From DAOTWP01 sp034435675 (GTDB lineage: Bacteria > Chloroflexota > Anaerolineae > Aggregatilineales > Phototrophicaceae): DNA of 8,091 bases. The DNA lies in NCBI GenBank assembly GCA_034435675.1, contig DAOTWP010000021.1, positions 1 through 8,091 on the forward strand, given 5' to 3'. Below are positions 6,518 to 8,091 of the stretch, in pieces (the stretch's first letter is position 1; the number at the start of each line of letters is the position of its first letter). Position numbers and translations under genes: made by a program. The notes under the pieces were generated by a model that saw only the letters and a program-made list of their open reading frames with translations, was not told the DNA's origin and did not search any database.

Positions 6518-7561
6518 ATGACCTTACGCAGCAGGCGAAAAATGGTCAGCCAAAAAACGACACATCCGTATCAGTTTATCTTTCGCAGTACCGCAGATGG
6601 CATTCTACTTGCCACCAGGCAGGGCGTGCTGGAACAAGTCAACCCGGCTGCCGCCGCAATGCTGGCGATTTCGCCTGAAGAAGTCATCGGCAAGACACCG
6701 GAGCAGTGTTTTAGCAAAAATCCTACACTGATTAACCTCTTTCAGCGTCCGGGAGATCAAACGCTGGATATCCGCCTGCCCCGGCGGCGGCTGGCGGCGG
6801 GTATGGCAACCACACTGGAAGATGGCGCACGGCTGGTGCTGCTGCAAGATGTCACCGAAAAGCGCGAACTGGAATCGCGGCGCGAATCGTTGATCAGCAC
6901 GATGACCCACGATCTGCGCAATCCGCTGTCTGCCCTCAGCGGTTTTGCCGAACTGGTCAGCAAATTTGGCGACCTGAACCCGCAGCAGGAGAAGTTTCTG
7001 ACGCGCATCCGGCAGACGGCAACCAAGTTGTATGATGTCGTCGGCACACTGGTTGATCTGGCATGGATTGAAGCCGGTATGCCGATGGCGCATGTGCCGA
7101 TCCACATGGAACTGCTCATTAACGCGGCGGTGAACCAGCTTACGTCGCTGGCAAAGGAGCGCAAAATCGTCATCGCAGTGTCTGTGCAGAAACCGATGCC
7201 GATAGTCATGGGCGACCCCATGCGCATACAACTGGCGATTTATCACCTGCTGCATAACGCGGTGCTATATTCCGAACCGGAACGCAGTGTCGCCATTCAT
7301 GCCTGGGGCGACGATCAGGAAGCCTATTGCAGCGTGGCGGATCGCGGCATTGGTATTGCTGACGATGAGCAGGAACAGATTTTTGACCGCATGTTTCGCT
7401 CGCGTGATGAACGGGTGCGCAACCTGCCCGGCGGCGGGCTGGGGCTGACAATTGTGCGTACAATCGTTCAACGACATGGCGGCGACATCTGGGTCGCCAG
7501 CAATCTGGGACAGGGCAGCACGTTCACGCTTGTGCTGCCGTCCGTGCGACAGTCAGGGTGA
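6518..7561 (+). CDS. Soluble PAS-domain sensor histidine kinase
   Basis: A 347-residue sensor kinase that would autophosphorylate on His and pass phosphate to a response regulator. Domains: PAS at about 16-115, HisKA at about 118-185 with the H-box T-H131-D-L-R-N-P, and HATPase_c at about 225-342. In the ATPase domain the N-box is H-N247-A, the G1 box D275-R-G-I-G279 and the G2 box G305-G-G-L-G-L310. All catalytic boxes are intact. No transmembrane helix is present, so the PAS domain reads a cytoplasmic signal such as redox state or a small ligand; no ligand-specific residues are evident. Start: the ATG at 6518 has no good ribosome binding site. The in-frame ATG at 6542, with AGG six bases upstream, is equally possible and would give 339 residues. 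The glycosidase stop lies 44 bases upstream and the GHMP gene starts 10 bases downstream, so an operon is likely. No response regulator is in the window. Confidence 0.9.
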   Translation: MTLRSRRKMVSQKTTHPYQFIFRSTADGILLATRQGVLEQVNPAAAAMLAISPEEVIGKTPEQCFSKNPTLINLFQRPGDQTLDIRLPRRRLAAGMATTLEDGARLVLLQDVTEKRELESRRESLISTMTHDLRNPLSALSGFAELVSKFGDLNPQQEKFLTRIRQTATKLYDVVGTLVDLAWIEAGMPMAHVPIHMELLINAAVNQLTSLAKERKIVIAVSVQKPMPIVMGDPMRIQLAIYHLLHNAVLYSEPERSVAIHAWGDDQEAYCSVADRGIGIADDEQEQIFDRMFRSRDERVRNLPGGGLGLTIVRTIVQRHGGDIWVASNLGQGSTFTLVLPSVRQSG

Positions 7562-7563
7562 GG
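7557..7563 (+). promoter_or_regulatory. Ribosome binding site overlapping the histidine kinase stop codon
   Basis: GGTGAGG lies eight bases before the ATG at 7572 and contains the TGA stop of the kinase gene (7559-7561). This arrangement suggests translational coupling between the two genes. Confidence 0.65.
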
Positions 7564-7571
7564 TTGCCGGT

Positions 7572-8091
7572 ATGCAAAAAATCAAAGTTACGCTCCCCGC
7601 CGCTGTCACGAACCTCGGACCCGGTTTGCACAGTCTGGGGTTGGCGCTGCAACTGCATGCCACGGTTGAGTTTCGCCCACGTGACGACACCCGGCTGGTG
7701 ATTGAAGTGCAGGGCGAAGGCGCTGGGCGCTATACCAGCGCGGTGGAAAACAGCTTGCGGCATCAGGCGCTGCTGGCAATGATGCGCGTCTTTCAGGCTT
7801 ACGAACGCGCGCCCTCCGGCATTCACCTGCGCATCAACAGCAGCATTCCGCCGGACAGTGGACTGGGCGCAAACGCAGCGTTTGCGGTTGCCGGGGTCAT
7901 CGGCGCGGCAAATCTGCTCGGCATGTCGCTCAACCGTGACCAAATTCTCCAGCGCGCAGCAGAGGTTGCCGGGCGTGCGGATGGTGTGGTCACAGCAATG
8001 CTGGGCGGTTTGACTGCCAGCCGCCTTCACGAAGACCGGCTGATTTATCGCACGCTGCCGCTGGCGGCATTCGAAGTGGTGTTGGTGCTGC
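7572..8091 (+). CDS. Divergent homoserine-kinase-like GHMP kinase (partial, 3' end missing)
   Basis: The first 173 residues of a GHMP-superfamily small-molecule kinase, most like ThrB, which phosphorylates homoserine in threonine synthesis. The N-terminal segment has the ThrB pattern L-P-A at 8-10 and N14-L-G-P-G18. The ATP loop is I92-P-P-D-S-G-L-G99-A-N-A-A103, followed by G134-R-A-D137-G and G145-G146. Key positions differ from classical ThrB. The N-L-G-P-G-F-D motif ends in L19-H20, the G-S-S-A-A loop reads G-A-N-A-A, and H-P-D-N reads R-A-D-G. As I recall the ThrB structure, the Asp of F-D and the Asn of H-P-D-N contact homoserine, so a changed substrate or reduced activity is possible. 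The reading frame stays open to the window end; a full ThrB is about 300 residues. No gene symbol is assigned because of the divergence. The superfamily call is firm. Confidence 0.75.
   Translation, partial: MQKIKVTLPAAVTNLGPGLHSLGLALQLHATVEFRPRDDTRLVIEVQGEGAGRYTSAVENSLRHQALLAMMRVFQAYERAPSGIHLRINSSIPPDSGLGANAAFAVAGVIGAANLLGMSLNRDQILQRAAEVAGRADGVVTAMLGGLTASRLHEDRLIYRTLPLAAFEVVLVL

Noticed and set aside
6307..6678. Open frame of 123 codons on the + strand bridging the glycosidase end and the kinase start
   Set aside because: It overlaps the ends of two clearly coding genes in another frame, and its translation shows no domain and a composition typical of an off-frame reading.
7524..8030. Open frame of 168 codons on the - strand at the right end
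   Set aside because: It is antisense to the GHMP kinase, whose motifs are clear, and has no recognisable features.

Overview
The window is a GC-rich, densely coded bacterial segment with all six recognisable genes on the + strand. The most likely source is a member of Chloroflexota, possibly Anaerolineae-like. This rests on the style of the lipoprotein (VVTATP motifs, a Ser/Thr/Ala-rich linker, then a small Trp-rich domain), on Rieske and MBL-fold proteins of a kind I associate with that phylum and with Actinobacteria, and on a promoter with an extended -10 of the form TGCTACAAT. The taxonomy is inference; no rRNA or marker gene is present.

Left part (1-2719): an MBL-fold metallo-hydrolase with an N-terminal zinc-ribbon-like Cys4 motif, followed after 96 bases by a 588-residue protein. 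That protein starts with a Rieske [2Fe-2S] domain and continues into a large helical region with two His/Asp-rich clusters. The two genes probably share a transcript. They are followed by a 279-base gap holding a GC-rich hairpin, a promoter and a strongly folded leader of three consecutive stem-loops.

Middle part (2999-6473): a secreted lipoprotein with a C-terminal domain of unknown function. After a 166-base gap with several hairpins, two of them mutually exclusive, comes an 847-residue protein resembling GH63/GH37-type (alpha/alpha)6-barrel glycosidases. It has what looks like a beta-rich insertion inside the barrel and a proline-rich tail.

Right part (6518-8091): a soluble PAS-containing histidine kinase without an adjacent response regulator, then, 10 bases downstream, a GHMP-family kinase related to homoserine kinase and cut by the window edge. 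The GHMP protein lacks several residues that define true homoserine kinases. The 44- and 10-base gaps suggest that glycosidase, kinase and GHMP gene are co-transcribed.

I see no mobile element, CRISPR array, tRNA or rRNA, and no convincing single new multi-gene system. The most interesting items are the Rieske fusion, the divergent GHMP kinase, the structured leader and the interrupted glycosidase barrel.
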